Origin: Phaseolus vulgaris
Taxonomy: Eukaryota > Streptophyta > Magnoliopsida > Fabales > Fabaceae
NCBI RefSeq assembly: GCF_000499845.2
Contig: NC_023749.2
Location: 26,707,621-26,771,620, forward strand
DNA length: 64,000 nucleotides
Reading direction: 5' to 3'
In this document: piece after piece, positions 46,472 to 58,661 of the stretch
How positions within the stretch are numbered: the first letter of the stretch is position 1
Layout: the number at the start of each line of letters is the position of its first letter
The notes under the pieces: generated by a model
What the model was told of the DNA's origin: nothing
Seen by the model: the letters and a program-made list of their open reading frames with translations, nothing else
The model's database searches: none
Translations under genes and position numbers: made by a program

Positions 46472-49400
46472 TTAACTGTAATAAAACTTGAGATGGGTGG
46501 CGTTCCAAGTGCGAGGAATCGCCCCTCCTTCCAATGTCTCTAGACGGTAAGCGCCGTTTCCGAGTGCTTCGATTATTCTGAATGGTCCCGTCCACTTGGG
46601 CGACAACTTATTTTGCATCTCGTATTGGTGGGCCTTCCTCATTACCAGGTCGCCGTCTCTGAATCGTCTTGACTTCATCCGGGAGTTGTACTTACGTTCC
46701 ACTCTTCTTTTTACTGCTTCGGCTTTTACCCTCGCCTCTTCCCTGACTTCATCCAGCAAATCCAAATTCATTCTTCTTTCGGCGTTCGAGTCTTCCGCTA
46801 CAAAGTTCTGGAATCTTGGCGAGTTTTCCTGGATTTCGACTGGGATCATGGCGTCGCATCCATATACCAAGCTAAACGGGGTTTCGTGTGTTCCCGATTG
46901 TTCGGTAGTATGATATGCCCATACTATGCGAGGGACTTCCTCCGCCCAAGGCCCCTTGGCTTTCTCCAACCTCCTCTTCAGTCCTCTGAGCAAAACCCGA
47001 TTGGCCGACTCTACTTGTCCATTCGTTTGTAGGTGTTCCACAGAGGCAAACACCTGTTGCGTCCCAATATCCTCACACAGTTTCTTCAATAAGTGACTCG
47101 CGAATTGGGTCCCATTATCTGATACCAAACGCTTTGGTACACCAAAACGACACACGATGTTCTTCCATACGAAATTCTGAATCTTGTGTGCGGTAATCTG
47201 GGCTACTGGTTCCGCTTCAATCCATTTCGTGAAGTACTCGATTGCTACGACCAAGTACTTCATTTGCCTGACCGCCAACGGGAAGGGCCCCAGAATATCG
47301 ATTCCCCACGTATGAAACGGCCAGGGGCTATAGATCGACTTTAGCTCTTCTGGAGGCGCCTTGTGTCAATCAGCATGTTGTTGACATTGTTTGCAACGTT
47401 GTGCGTATTCCTTGCAATCTTCTCTCATGGTCGGCCAATAATAGCCCGCGCGGAGGGTTCTCGTTGCCAGGGCTCGACCTCCGATGTGGCTTTCGCAGAT
47501 TCCCTCGTGGAGTTCAGTCATAATTCTTACGCACTTCTCTCCATGCACACATACTAATAGGGGGTGTGTAAATCCGAACCTGTATAGCTCCCCATCGATC
47601 AAGGTGAACTTGCTGGAGCTCTTCTTTATCTTTCTGGCCTCTGTTGGATCCACTGGGAGGACGCCGTCTGCTATGTACTGCTGGTATGGTGTTATCCATG
47701 TATCTGGTTGGTAAATGGTGCAAACTCGCGTTGTCTTCGCTTCCTCCACTGGGTGCGCCCTGACTCTCAGCGCTCTCAAGGTTTCCTGAGTTAATGATCG
47801 ATGACCCCTTACTATCCTTTCCGTTGATTTGCAAACTTGAAGGACCTGGTGATCTGCTGCGAATGCCCGAGGTGTCTTTAGAGTTTCTTGTATAACAGTC
47901 CTCTGCCTGCCCCCCTTGCCCGAACTGGCGAGCTTGGCAAGCAAGTCAGCTCGGGCATTCTGCTCCCTTGGCACGTGCACGACTTCGAACAGGGCAAAAG
48001 AACTTCTTAGCTCCTGTACATACTCTAGGTAGGCCGCCATTTGTGGATCCTTGGCCTGGAATTCGCCGGTCACCTACCCGGTGATCAGCAGAGAGTCGCT
48101 CTTGGCCATCAATGCCTTTGCCCCCATTTCCTTTGCTAATAGAATACCAGCAATCAATGCTTCGTATTCTGCCTGATTATTGCTGGCTTTGAAGGCGAAT
48201 CTCAGGGATTGTTCTATTAATACACCGTTGGGTCCTTCCAGAATGACTCCAGCCCCACTACCTAGCTGATTGGACGATCCATCAACCGAGAGTATCCACC
48301 GATCGTCGTTTCCGGCACTACGTGTTATTTTGGCGGACAGCTCGACCACAAAGTCGGCAAAGATTTGCCCCTTGATCGGACCTCGGGGTTCATACCTGAT
48401 GTCGGACTTGGACAACTCCACTGCCCATTTTACCATCCTCCCAGCCACATCTGGTTTCTTTAGGACCTTTTGGATGGGCAAGTCAGTCATCACCCATATC
48501 GCGAAACTCTGGAAGTAATGTCGTAGTCTCCTCGCCGAAAACACGACCGCCAGGGCCGCCTTCTCCAAGGCTTGGTATCTCACCTCTGGACCTTGCAACA
48601 CTTTACTGACAAAATAGATAGGTTTCTGAGTTTGGTCTTGCTCTTGGACGAGCATTGCACTCAATGCCCTTTCGGTGATGGCGAAGTATAGCTTGAGGGG
48701 CTCTCCTACTTGAGGTTTGCACAGAACCGACGGGCTCGCCAAGTACTCCTTGAGCTTTACGAAGGCTTTTTCACACTCTCTCGTCCAGACAAACCTGTTA
48801 TTCCTCTTCAAACACTGGAAATATGGGTGGCCCCTCTCCCCACTGGCGGATACGAATCGTGACAGAGCGGCCATCCGACCTGTAAGCTGTTGTACCTCCT
48901 TGATAGTGGCAGGGCTTCTCATCGCCAGGATGGCAGCACACTTGTCAGGGTTCGCTTCGATTCCTCTTTCGGTTAAGAGGAAACCCAGGAACTTCCCCGC
49001 TTCTACGCCGAAGATGCACTTCTCAGGGTTTAGCTTCAGCCTGTACTTGGCTATTGTAGCGAATAGTTCTTCTAGATCGGCGACATGCCGATTCTTCTCC
49101 GGGGATGTCACGACCATTTCTTCGACATAAGCTTGGACGTTCCTCCCTAGCATGGGTGTGAGCACTTTATCCATTAGCCTCTGATACGTAGCTCCCGCAT
49201 TCTTCAAACCAAAGGGCATCACCTTGTAACAATAGCACGAACTTTCCATCATGAAGGCAGTTTTTTCCTCGTCCATGGGGTGCATCTTTATTTGGTTGTA
49301 CCCCGAGAAGGCATCAAGGAAGCTTAACGGTTTGCACCCCGCAACATTGTCTACCAAGGCGTCTATGCTGGGCAAAGGGTAGGAATCCTTTGGGCATGCC

Positions 49401-50506
49401 TTGTTTAGATCTGTGAAATTGACGCACATTCGCAATCTCCCGTTGCTCTTCTTTACCAACACAACATTAGCAAGCCATTCCGGATACTGCACTTCCTTGA
49501 TGTGACCTGCGGATAGGAGTTTATGTGTTTCCTCCCTAATCGCCTGTCTTCTTTCTTCATTGAACTTCCTCCTTCTTTGACGGACCGGCTTGACTTGGGG
49601 GTCCATTGCCAACCGATGGGACAAGAGGTCGGGGTCAATCCCTGGCATATCTGAGGCGGACCATGCAAATGCATCTAGATGTCTACTTATTACCTTAGCG
49701 ATTTGATCCCGCGTTTCGTTGTCTAGGGTTTTTCCCAGCTTTAATGTCTTTTCGCTGATCTCCTGTGTGAGCCACTCCTTGACCGGCTGGGGCCTCCTCT
49801 CACTGGCGATGACCGCCTTTGCGATTCCTGACTCCCTGGTGGCCCCCAGGCGGTCGCCTTCTTCCTCTATCTCCGCGATGTTCGCCGCATCTGGCATCGC
49901 CGCATCCCCACCAGCGATTACTTGGAGCGTTGTGCCTACTCGCCGGTCCTCCTGGCCGAGACCTGCACCAGGGGGTGGCGTTGTGCTTACATGGTACACT
50001 GATCACCTATTTTTGAGGCTGTTTTCATAGCACTTCTTTGCCTCCTTTTGATCGGAGCGGATGGTGATGACCACCCCTTCCATTGAAGGCAGTTTAACCT
50101 TCATATGCCTGGTGAAGGGCACAACTCCTATCCTGTTGAGCGTTGGCCTTCCTAGCAGGACGTTGTATGCCGAGGGGGCATTCACAACTAGGTATCTGAT
50201 CTTCTCCGTTCGCGACATCGCCCCGTCTGTGAATGTCGTTCTTAACTCGATGTACCCCCTGGCCTCCACTTGGTCACCAACAATACCGTATAGGCAGCCC
50301 TCATATGGCCTCAGATGGTCTGGGGACAACTGTAACTTTTCGAACGTTGGCATGAACATCACATCTGCCGAGCTGCCTTGATCGACCAGTGCTCGATGAA
50401 CCATCCTTCCCGCCGTGATAAGTGAGATCACGATGGGATCGTTGTCGTGAGGCACATAATCCCTGAGGTCTTCTTTGGTGAATGTGATGTCCACATCGGG
50501 CGTATG
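46472..50506 (-). pseudogene. Element 3 pol (protease to integrase), several stops
   Basis: Continuation of the Element 3 gag-pol frame after removal of Element N. The frame is kept throughout but has TGA at 50005-50003, TAG at 48076-48074 (CAG in relatives) and TGA at 47368-47366 (TGG in relatives). Domains: protease VDQGSSADV, RT, RNase H, integrase with SDNGTQF and GQVES. The RT catalytic motif reads YVEE where Elements 1, 2 and N have YVDD, so both catalytic Asp are Glu (around 49120 minus). No frameshift is seen. The protein is dead by stops and by the active-site change. Confidence 0.92.
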
Positions 50507-50511
50507 GTCCT

Positions 50512-51694
50512 TGATCCTGCCGACAACTCGAACGTGGAGGAATCGCTTTGTAGCACTCTCTGTCCCGTCTACGCGACTGCGTTCTCTGCAGAATCACCTT
50601 CAGTACCTTCTCTTGGATCTCCAAACGTGACCTGCAAAACACACAGACGACGCCTCTAGCGGCCGTTTGCACTCCGACGATCAAGTTAGGCCACAGAACC
50701 ACCAAATGAGAAAAACTAGTAGCGTGTGTGAAAAACTCTTGCTCTCTTTTTTTCTCGTCCCCCTCAATCTCTCCCTGATTCTCTTTTATGTCTCTCCCTC
50801 TGTTTCTGGGCCTAACAGAATTCTGTTATGCTTTTTTGGCATGTGTCAGAACCCTGTTATGCTTTTATGAGACAATGTACCTCCAGAATCAGTAGAGTGA
50901 GAACGTGAGAGAATGTGCGTGTCTGCGCGTCTCTGCGCTTGGCTGCGCCTGTCTGTACCCTTAGTGGTACGGAGTGCACTTTTATCTGGTCCGCACCCCT
51001 CTCAGATGATGACACGTGGAGGCCTGCAACTCACATCTAACCACACAGGTGTCACTTACTGGAAGGGCTCTAGCGCTTCTCTTTGTGTGCCTAAGTTACG
51101 CCCTTGCGGAATAACTTAGGATATTTCTCCCATCTGGGTAAATCGCATACTCTTAGGAGAACGCCAGGTGTGGCTGGTCTAGGCACACTCACCAAACGTT
51201 GCTCTCTGTGTAAACGGCTTACCCTTCACGGTGTCACGCACGTAATGGGTTGAGGGAATCACCAATCACTGACTGGTTTACTAGTTCCCTCAGGCCACTC
51301 TCGTGCATGATTCCCTGAGATGTGCTCATGCGAGGTCCATGTGTAACACTCTCGCTGGGAACCTCAGTCCCAGTTTAACTGCGTGTAACACGAGACCCCG
51401 ATGACTGATCAGTTCTCTATTGCTTCTCGCGTTCTGCCCCTAGGCGTTCGTATGGGAACCGGTCTGTTGGTGGCCACTCGGTTACTGACCACAGATCACC
51501 GTTCTGGGTGATCTGTCCCCTGACCTCTCTGCCGACTGATCTGTCGGTAGTCACTTGGTTACGGACCCCCCGATCACCACTCTTGGCGATCGTCTCCCTG
51601 ATCTCTCTGTCACCTGGTCCACGTGTCACCCTGCGAGTGGTCCACGGGGTCCTCTGCTGCTGACGTCATCGACTACCGATGACCGATCGGATCA
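50512..51694 (-). repeat. Element N 3' LTR
   Basis: 1183 bp. Contains an internal tandem duplication of about 78 bp (51461-51537 and 51538-51616). Confidence 0.95.
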
Positions 51695-51958
51695 CAAGCT
51701 CCCCAGTCTCGAGTCGTGAACTCGTTCTCGGCGAAGAGACTAAGTGGTTGTGCCCTCAGTCCACGTGGCAAGTGGGACCGCATCACGTGCCACCTCACGT
51801 GCTGCTTCTTTAACGTTTGGACTTCCTTCCTTAATCTCGCGACACGTGGCCCCATCGACGGCCAGCGTGGTGTGTCGCTAGCGCTTCTCTTATTCAAATT
51901 GGTGCGCGCCTTCACTGTTCCTTCATCTTCTTCAATCGACTCTCAGACTTCCTGCGAA
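51695..51958. other. Element N polypurine tract and leftover antisense-gene promoter
   Basis: CAAGCTCCCCAGTCTCG next to the LTR is the polypurine tract on the minus strand. G-box CACGTG at 51843-51848 in GCGACACGTGGCC matches 39922-39927. The antisense gene body is gone, so this is a deletion remnant. Confidence 0.65.
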
Positions 51959-54900
51959 CTATCTCTCTGCGCACCCATCTTTCTTCAAGGTCTCCTGAAT
52001 GACGGTTCTCTGCTTCCCCCCTTTGCCTGAGCTGGCCAGCTTGGCAAGCAGGTCTGCTCTGGCATTTTGCTCTCTTGGCACGTGCACCAATTCGAACTCG
52101 GTGAAGGACGTCTTCAGGAGCTGTACATACTCCAGGTAGGCTGCCATCTGGGGACCTTTTGCCTGGAACTCCCCTGTAACCTGCCCGGTGACCAGCAAAG
52201 AGTCGCTTTTGGCCAGTAGATTTCTTCCTCCCATTTCTCTTGCTAACAACATTTTTGCGATCAGGGCTTCATACTCCGCCTGATTGTTGCTAGCCTTGAA
52301 GGCAAAGCGGAGGGACTGCTCGATCAGTACCCCGTTTGGGCCTTCCAGAATGACTCCAGCGCCGCTCCCCTGCTGATTAGAGGAGCCATCCACCGATAAC
52401 ACCCATCGGAAATCTAAACCTTCTGCAGGTGTCGCGATCGACAACAGCTCGACTACGAAGTTCGCGAACACCTGCCCCTTGACCATCCTGCCTGCTACAT
52501 CAGGTTTCTTCAGCACGTTTTGGATAGGCAGATCTGTCATCACCACCACTGTGAAGCTGTGGAAGTAATGCCTGAGTCTTCTGGCCGAAAACACCACCGC
52601 CAAGGCAGCCTTCTCGAGGGCCTGGTACCTTGTTTCAGGGCCTTGCAGCACCTTACTCACGAAGTAAACAGGTCTTTGGGTCTGGTCTTGCTCTTGCACC
52701 AGGACTGAGCTGACTGCTCTCTCCGTCACAGCGAAATACAGACGAAGAGGGATGCCTACCTGAGGTTTTCGCAAGACTGGTGGGCTCGCCAGATACTCCT
52801 TCAGTTTGATGAAGGCCTCCTCGCACTCCTGTGTCCAAAGGAATCTGCTGTTGCGTTTTAGGCACTGGAAGTACGGATGACCTTTCTCCCCTCCAGCGGA
52901 CATAAACCGAGATAAGGCTGCCAAGCGGCCGGTGAGTTGCTGCACCTCCTTCACCGTCGTCGGGCTCCTCATTGCCACGATTGCTGCGCACTTCTCTGGG
53001 TTAGCTTCGATTCCCCGCTCTGTTAAGAGGAAACCCAAAAACTTCCCAGCCTCTACGCCAAAAATACACTTCTCAGGGTTGAGCTTCAGTCTGTACTTGG
53101 CGATGGTGGTGAACAGTTCTTCCAGATCGGTTGCATGGTGCTTATTTTCTTGGGACGTGACCACCATGTCATCTACGTATGCATGCACATTCCTTCCCAG
53201 CATGGGCGAGAGCACCCTATCCATGAGCCGCTGGTAGGTAGCCCCTGCGTTCTTTAATCCGAATGGCATGACCCTGTAGCAGTAGCAAGACCGTTCTGTC
53301 ATGAACGCGGTCTTGCACTCATCCATGGGGTGCATCCTGATCTGGTTATACCCTGAGAAAGCATCCAAGAAGCTGAGTAACATCCCCCCTGATGCGCTAT
53401 CAACTAGGGCGTCTATACTAGGTAAGGGGTAAGAATCTTTGGGGCACGCTTTGTTGAGGTCAGTGAAATCCACGCACATTCTCCACTTGCCACTTGCCTT
53501 TTGAACCAGCACCACATTCGCTAGCCACTCGGGGTACTAGATCTCTCTGATGTGCCCTGCAGCAAGGAGCTTCTGCGCTTCGTCGTGGATCACCTTCCTC
53601 TTCTCCTTGTTGAATTTCCTTCGCCTTTGTCGCACAGGTCGAACCTTAGGGTCCATCGACAGACGATGGCAAAGGAAATCGGGGTCGATTCCTGGCATGT
53701 CGGACGCTGACCATGCAAAGGCACCCATGTGCTTCTCGATCACACCAACGATCAGCTTTCGCTCTTCTTCAACGAGGGATCCCCCCAATTTGAACTTTTT
53801 CCCCCTGATGTCCACTTCGACCCATCCTTCAGCTGGGTGGGGCCTTCTCTCACTGGCGATGACCGCCCTCGCGATCCCTGACTCGCGAGGAGCGATCGCG
53901 CCTTCCTCTTCTTCTTCAACTTGGGCTACCTGGCAGCCCCCTGCCGCAGCGTTCTCCATCCTCTGAGCGCCCTGTGTCTCCCTAACCACCGATCGCTCTT
54001 CGCGCACACCTGGTGGTGGTGTCGTGGTGACGTGGCATACACTTCTCTTCTGCTTCAGGCTGTTCTCATAACAGCGTCTTGCCTCAGCCTGATCCGACTT
54101 GATGGTTATTACGGTCCTCTCCATCGACGACAGCTTCAACTTCATGTGCCTCGTTGATGGTATTGCGCCCAACCTATTGAGTGTTGGCCTCCCCAACAAG
54201 ACGTTGTACGCAGAAGGGGCGTTCACCACCAAGTACTTTATCCTTTCGGTGCAGGCTGTCGTCCCATCAGTGAACGTTGTCCTCAGCTCAATGTATCCCC
54301 GCACCCCTACCTGATCTCCTGCGAAACCGTAAAGACACCCGGTATACGGCCTCAGTTGATCAGGGGACAACTGCAACTTGTTAAACGTCGGCCAGAACAT
54401 GACGTCTGCCGAGCTTCCTTGATCTACGAGCACTCGGTGCACTCGTCTTCCAGCCGTGATGAGGGAGATGACCACAGGGTCGTTGTCGTGTGGGACAACG
54501 TCCCGTAGATCAGCTTTCCTGAAGACAATATCTACTTCAGGGTAATGGCTCTCATTTACCGCATCTACCGCCATAACCGACCGAGCGTACCTCCTTCTCT
54601 GTGACGCTGTGCATCCCCCACCAGAGAAGCCTCCTGCGATTGTTTGCACCTCCCCGTGCACAGGGACTTCATGCTGCTGTTCTCCAGCCTGGGATCCCGA
54701 CGCGCGATCACCCTGCGGCTCACGCAGGTAATCTGCTAGGAACCCAGACTTCACCAACTCTGCCAGTTGGTGTCCCAACGCCAAACAGGAGTGAAGTGTG
54801 TGGCCAAAGGCCTGGTGAAACTCACACCACTCATTCTTCTTTCTACCAAGTACCTTATCAGTCTTCTCCGGTACGCGTAGTCTTGCAGCTACAACAGGAA

Positions 54901-55918
54901 GGGCGATGAGATCCGCCAATCCCACCATGAAATTGTATCTTGGGGGCGCATTGTTCTCCCTCGCACGCCCTCTGCCCTGGTCCTTGCCTGGTGCGTAGGG
55001 ATGAGGTTTTTCCCGCACCTTTTTCCCCTCCTTGGCCTCATGCACCCTTGCTTGCTGCGGTTTCCCTTGCCCTCCACGCGGTCTTGGTGGTGCAGCACTC
55101 CCTCTTTTCTCAGAAACCTCCGTTTCTGCCACTATGTGCGCCACCGCGCGACGCCGGATCTCTGCAAAGGTGCTGGGATGGCTCCTGATGAGAGACTCGA
55201 TGAAGGGGCCAGGCAGCACTCCCTTCTTGAACGCGTGCACCAGCATATCTTCATCTTTGCTGGGCAGTCTAACCACTTGTGCTCCAAAGCGGTTGAGGTA
55301 GTCCTTCAGTGACTCGCCTTGGTACTGACGCACGTCGAACAAATCGTATGACACCACTGCAGGTGCTTTGTTGACGATGTACTGCTCAATGAAAAGCTTT
55401 GAAAACTGAGGGAAAGACGTGATATGTCCTTCTGGTAAGCTCACGAACCACTCCATGGCGATTCCGCTTAGTGTGCTCATGAACATTTTGCAGTACACCG
55501 CGTCTGAGCCCCCAGACAACATCATCTGGGTGTGGAACGCCGTCAGATGCGCCTCCGGGTCTTCTACCCCTGTGAACGACGCCTTTACCCCCACTAGGTT
55601 GGGAGGCACCATGGTTCCCATGATTTCAGGGGAGAATGGCATGGGGAACGCTCTTGGGGGCGATGGCTGCCTCGACATCCTTTCGTCAACCGTGTGTTCC
55701 CTCTGCGCCTGCAGCGTCCTCCTCAACTCTTCATTGACGCGATTCAGCTCGTCGTTCCTACTCTGCGACGCAGCTAACTCCGTCTGCATTCTTTCTTGTT
55801 CAACTCTCGACGCTGTGGCGTTATCCTGCAGCGTGTGCACCATCTCCAGGACCTGCGCCATTGTCACAGCTCCTTCGTCAGCGGATGGCGCAGGTGATGG
55901 TTGTCTATTTCTTGGCAT
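51959..55918 (-). pseudogene. Element N gag-protease-RT-RNase H, integrase missing
   Basis: One frame, 55918 to 51959, with a single TAG at 53539-53537 (CAG in relatives) inside RT, before the YPEWLA block. Gag starts MPRNRQPSP; the zinc motif CEFHQAFGHTLHSC, protease VDQGSSADV and RT YVDD are present. Between GRMVK and GQVFANF about 19 residues (57 bp) found in Elements 1-3 are deleted in frame, in the linker between RT and RNase H. RNase H residues (SVDGSS, AEYEAL, KSDSLL) remain. The frame ends in DGCAER after the deletion junction. Confidence 0.92.
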
Positions 55919-55994
55919 CTTTCCCTAGTGAAGAACTTGGTAAAACCTTGGTAAGCTTCAAAAACTGTGGTGTATATGGGACCACGATTCACTC

Positions 55995-56014
55995 GAGCCC
56001 CACGGTGGGAGCCA
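55995..56014 (-). promoter_or_regulatory. Element N primer-binding site, tRNA-Lys type
   Basis: Minus-strand TGGCTCCCACCGTGGGGCTC, two bases after the 5' LTR: tRNA-Lys complement with one mismatch (T for G at position 5) in the first 17. Confidence 0.8.
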
Positions 56015-56016
56015 AA

Positions 56017-57199
56017 TGATCCTGCCGACAACTCGAACGTGGAGGAATCGCTTTGTAGCACTCTCTGTCCCGTCTACGCGACTGCGTTCTCTACAGAATC
56101 ACCTTCAGAACCTTCTCTTGGATCTCCAAACGTGACCTGCAAAACACATAGACGGCGCCTCTAGCGGCCGTTTGCACTCCGACGATCAAGTTAGGCCACA
56201 GAACCACCAAATGAGAAAAACTAGTAGCGTGTGTGAAAAACTCTTGCTCTCTTTTTTTCTCGTCCCCCTCAATCTCTCCCTGATTCTCTTTTATGTCTCT
56301 CCCTCTGTTTCTGGGCCTAACAGAATTCTGTTATGATTTTCTGGCATGTGTCAGAACCCTGTTATGCTTTTCTGAGACAATGTACCTCCAGAATCAGTAG
56401 AGTGAGAGCGTGAGAGAATGTGCGTGTCTGCGCGTCTCTGCGCTTGGCTTCGCCTGTCTGTACCCTTAGTGGTACGGAGTGCACTTTTATCTGGTCCGCA
56501 CCCCTCTCAGATGATGACACGTGGAGGCCTGCAACTCACATCTAACCACACAGGTGTCACTTACTGGAAGGGCTCTAGCGCTTCTCTTTGTGTGCCTAAG
56601 TTACGCCCTTGCGGAATAACTTAGGATATTTCTCCCATCTGGGTAAATCGCATACTCTTAGGAGAACGCCAGGTGTGGCTGGTCTAGGCACACTCACCAA
56701 ACGTTACTCTCTGTGTAAACGGCTTACCCTTCACGGTGTCACGCACGTAATGGGTTGAGGGAATCACCAATCACTGACTGGTTTACTAGTTCCCTCAGGC
56801 CACTCTCGTGCATGATTCCCTGAGATGTGCTCATGCGAGGTCCATGTGTAACGCTCTCGCTGGGAACCTCAGTCCCAGTTTAACTGCGTGTAACACGAGA
56901 CCCCGATGACTGATCAGTTCTCTATTGCTTCTCGCGTTCTGCCCCTAGGCGTTCGTATGGGAACCGGTCTGTTGGTGGCCACTCGGTTACTGACCACAGA
57001 TCACCGTTCTGGGTGATCTGTCCCCTGACCTCTCTGCCGACTGATCTGTCGGTAGTCACTTGGTTACGGACCCCCCGATCACCACTCTTGGCGATCGTCT
57101 CCCTGATCTCTCTGTCACCTGGTCCACGTGTCACCCTGCGAGTGGTCCACGGGGTCCTCTGCTGCTGACGTCATCGACTACCGATGACCGATTGGATCA
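56017..57199 (-). repeat. Element N 5' LTR
   Basis: 1183 bp, partner of 50512-51694, with the same 78-bp internal tandem duplication (56966-57042 and 57043-57121). Confidence 0.95.
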
Positions 57200-58559
57200 G
57201 TCCTCAAAAGCCTCCACTAACGTTACGGACCTAGCATACTTCTTGCGTTGCGATGCCGTACATCCGCCGCCCGAGAACCCACCCGCTATGGTGTGGACCT
57301 CGCCGTGGATGGGCACCTCGTGCTGCTGTCCCTCACCGCTCGCCGGTTGTGGAACCGACGACTGTCTTGCCTGCTTCTCCACCAAGTAGTCCTTCAGGAA
57401 ACCATTCTTCACGAGTTCATCTAATTGGTGACCCAACGCTAAACAATTGCTAATACGATGTCCAAATGCTTCGTGGAACTCGCACCACAATTCCTTGTGG
57501 GGTCCCAGCATTCTGCCGGACTTCTCCGGTGGTCTCAGCCTGTCGGCTATGTTAGGAACCGCTATCAGATCTTTGAGTTCCATTACGAAGTTGTGTCTCA
57601 GTGGCATGTTCCCTTCTCTTCTCTCATCTGCCCTAGGCTGGGTTCTCCTTGGCTTGTAGACGCGCTTCCTGTCCAAATGTTTCCTCTCTATGGCGGCTTG
57701 GTGAATCCTGTGCCTTGGGCCGCGCGGGCGGCTTGGGGCACTTCTCGTATGCCTCATCTTCCGAGGCAATGTGTTCTACCGCTCGTTGCCTTATTTCAGC
57801 GAAAGTTTTTGGGCGACTGCAGTTGAGCGTTTTGCTAAAAGATCCGGGCCATACCCCCTTCCTGAATGCATACACGATCATGGGTTCTTCCGAGGTGCCT
57901 ACTTTCACCATTTGTGCCCCGAAACGGCTTATGTATTCCTTCAGGGTTTCGCCTGGGAACTGCTTGACGTCGAAGAGATCATATGAGACTGGGGCAGGAG
58001 TTCTGTTGGCTAGATACTGCTCCCTGAATAGTTTTGAGAGTTGGGTGAAGGACGTGACGTGGCCCTCTGAAAGGCTGGTGAACCAATCCATAGCTATCCC
58101 CGTCAAGGTGCTCATGAAAAGCTTGCACTTCACGGCGTCTGAACCGCCTACCAACAACATCTGTGTGTGGAACGCCGTGAGGTGTGCCTCGGGGTCCTCC
58201 GCCCCTGTAAAGGTCGCTTTGGGTCTCGTGAACGTGTTGGGAATCGCTGTCTCCAGAATTGCCTGTGAAAACGGTGTTATGAATTCCCTGGGTGGGGATG
58301 CAGCCTCAGGCTCGTCTCTGCCACGCCATCCACGGCGTAGTTCTTCGTTGGCGTGGTGGAGCTCATCGTTTCTTGCTTGAGAGGCCGCCAGATCTGCCTG
58401 CATGCGCTCCTGCTCCACCTTCGAGGCTGCCATTGCGTCCTACATGCGCTCCTGCTCTACCTTTGAGGCTGCCACTGCGTCCTGCAACCCTTGCACCATA
58501 CCCATGAGTTGTTGCAGGGTCATCTCTTCGCTCCTGGCGCGTGCTGGTCGGGTGGTCAT
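57200..58559 (-). pseudogene. Element 3 gag, frameshifted and with a 42-bp duplication
   Basis: Starts at ATG 58559 (MTTRPARARS). A 42-bp tandem duplication (14 codons, DAVAASKVEQERM) at about 58398-58481 carries a TAG at 58442-58440. The Gag core (FHTQMLLVGGSDAV, DWFTSLSEGHVTSF) is open to about 57640. A frameshift near 57720 moves the rest to another frame, which holds the zinc motif CEFHEAFGHRISNC and ends at the Element N insertion. Across N the frame continues as ED-HTPDVDITF. Confidence 0.88.
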
Positions 58560-58641
58560 GACTCTTTAGAGATCCTCTCGGTTTATCTGGGTTTTGAAAC
58601 TAGAATTGAAGACTTGTGTGGTGGAACCGATGTTTATATCG

Positions 58642-58659
58642 GCCCCACGGTGGGCGCCA
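58642..58659 (-). promoter_or_regulatory. Element 3 primer-binding site, tRNA-Lys
   Basis: Minus-strand TGGCGCCCACCGTGGGGC, two bases after the 5' LTR, a perfect complement of the plant tRNA-Lys(CUU) 3' end over at least 17 bases. Confidence 0.9.
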
Positions 58660-58661
58660 GA

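Larger units (their letters stand above)
50512..57199 (-). mobile_element. Element N: internally deleted Tat-lineage element nested in Element 3
   Basis: 6688 bp, two 1183-bp LTRs (50512-51694 and 56017-57199) differing at about 12 positions (about 1 percent), and a perfect TSD GTCCT (50507-50511, 57200-57204). It has a tRNA-Lys-type primer site and a G-rich tract before the 3' LTR. It encodes gag, protease, RT and RNase H but has no integrase, repeat array or antisense gene: pol breaks off after TVIQETLKK at about 51975 and joins promoter-like DNA of the antisense gene region. It must borrow integrase to move. Confidence 0.95.
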
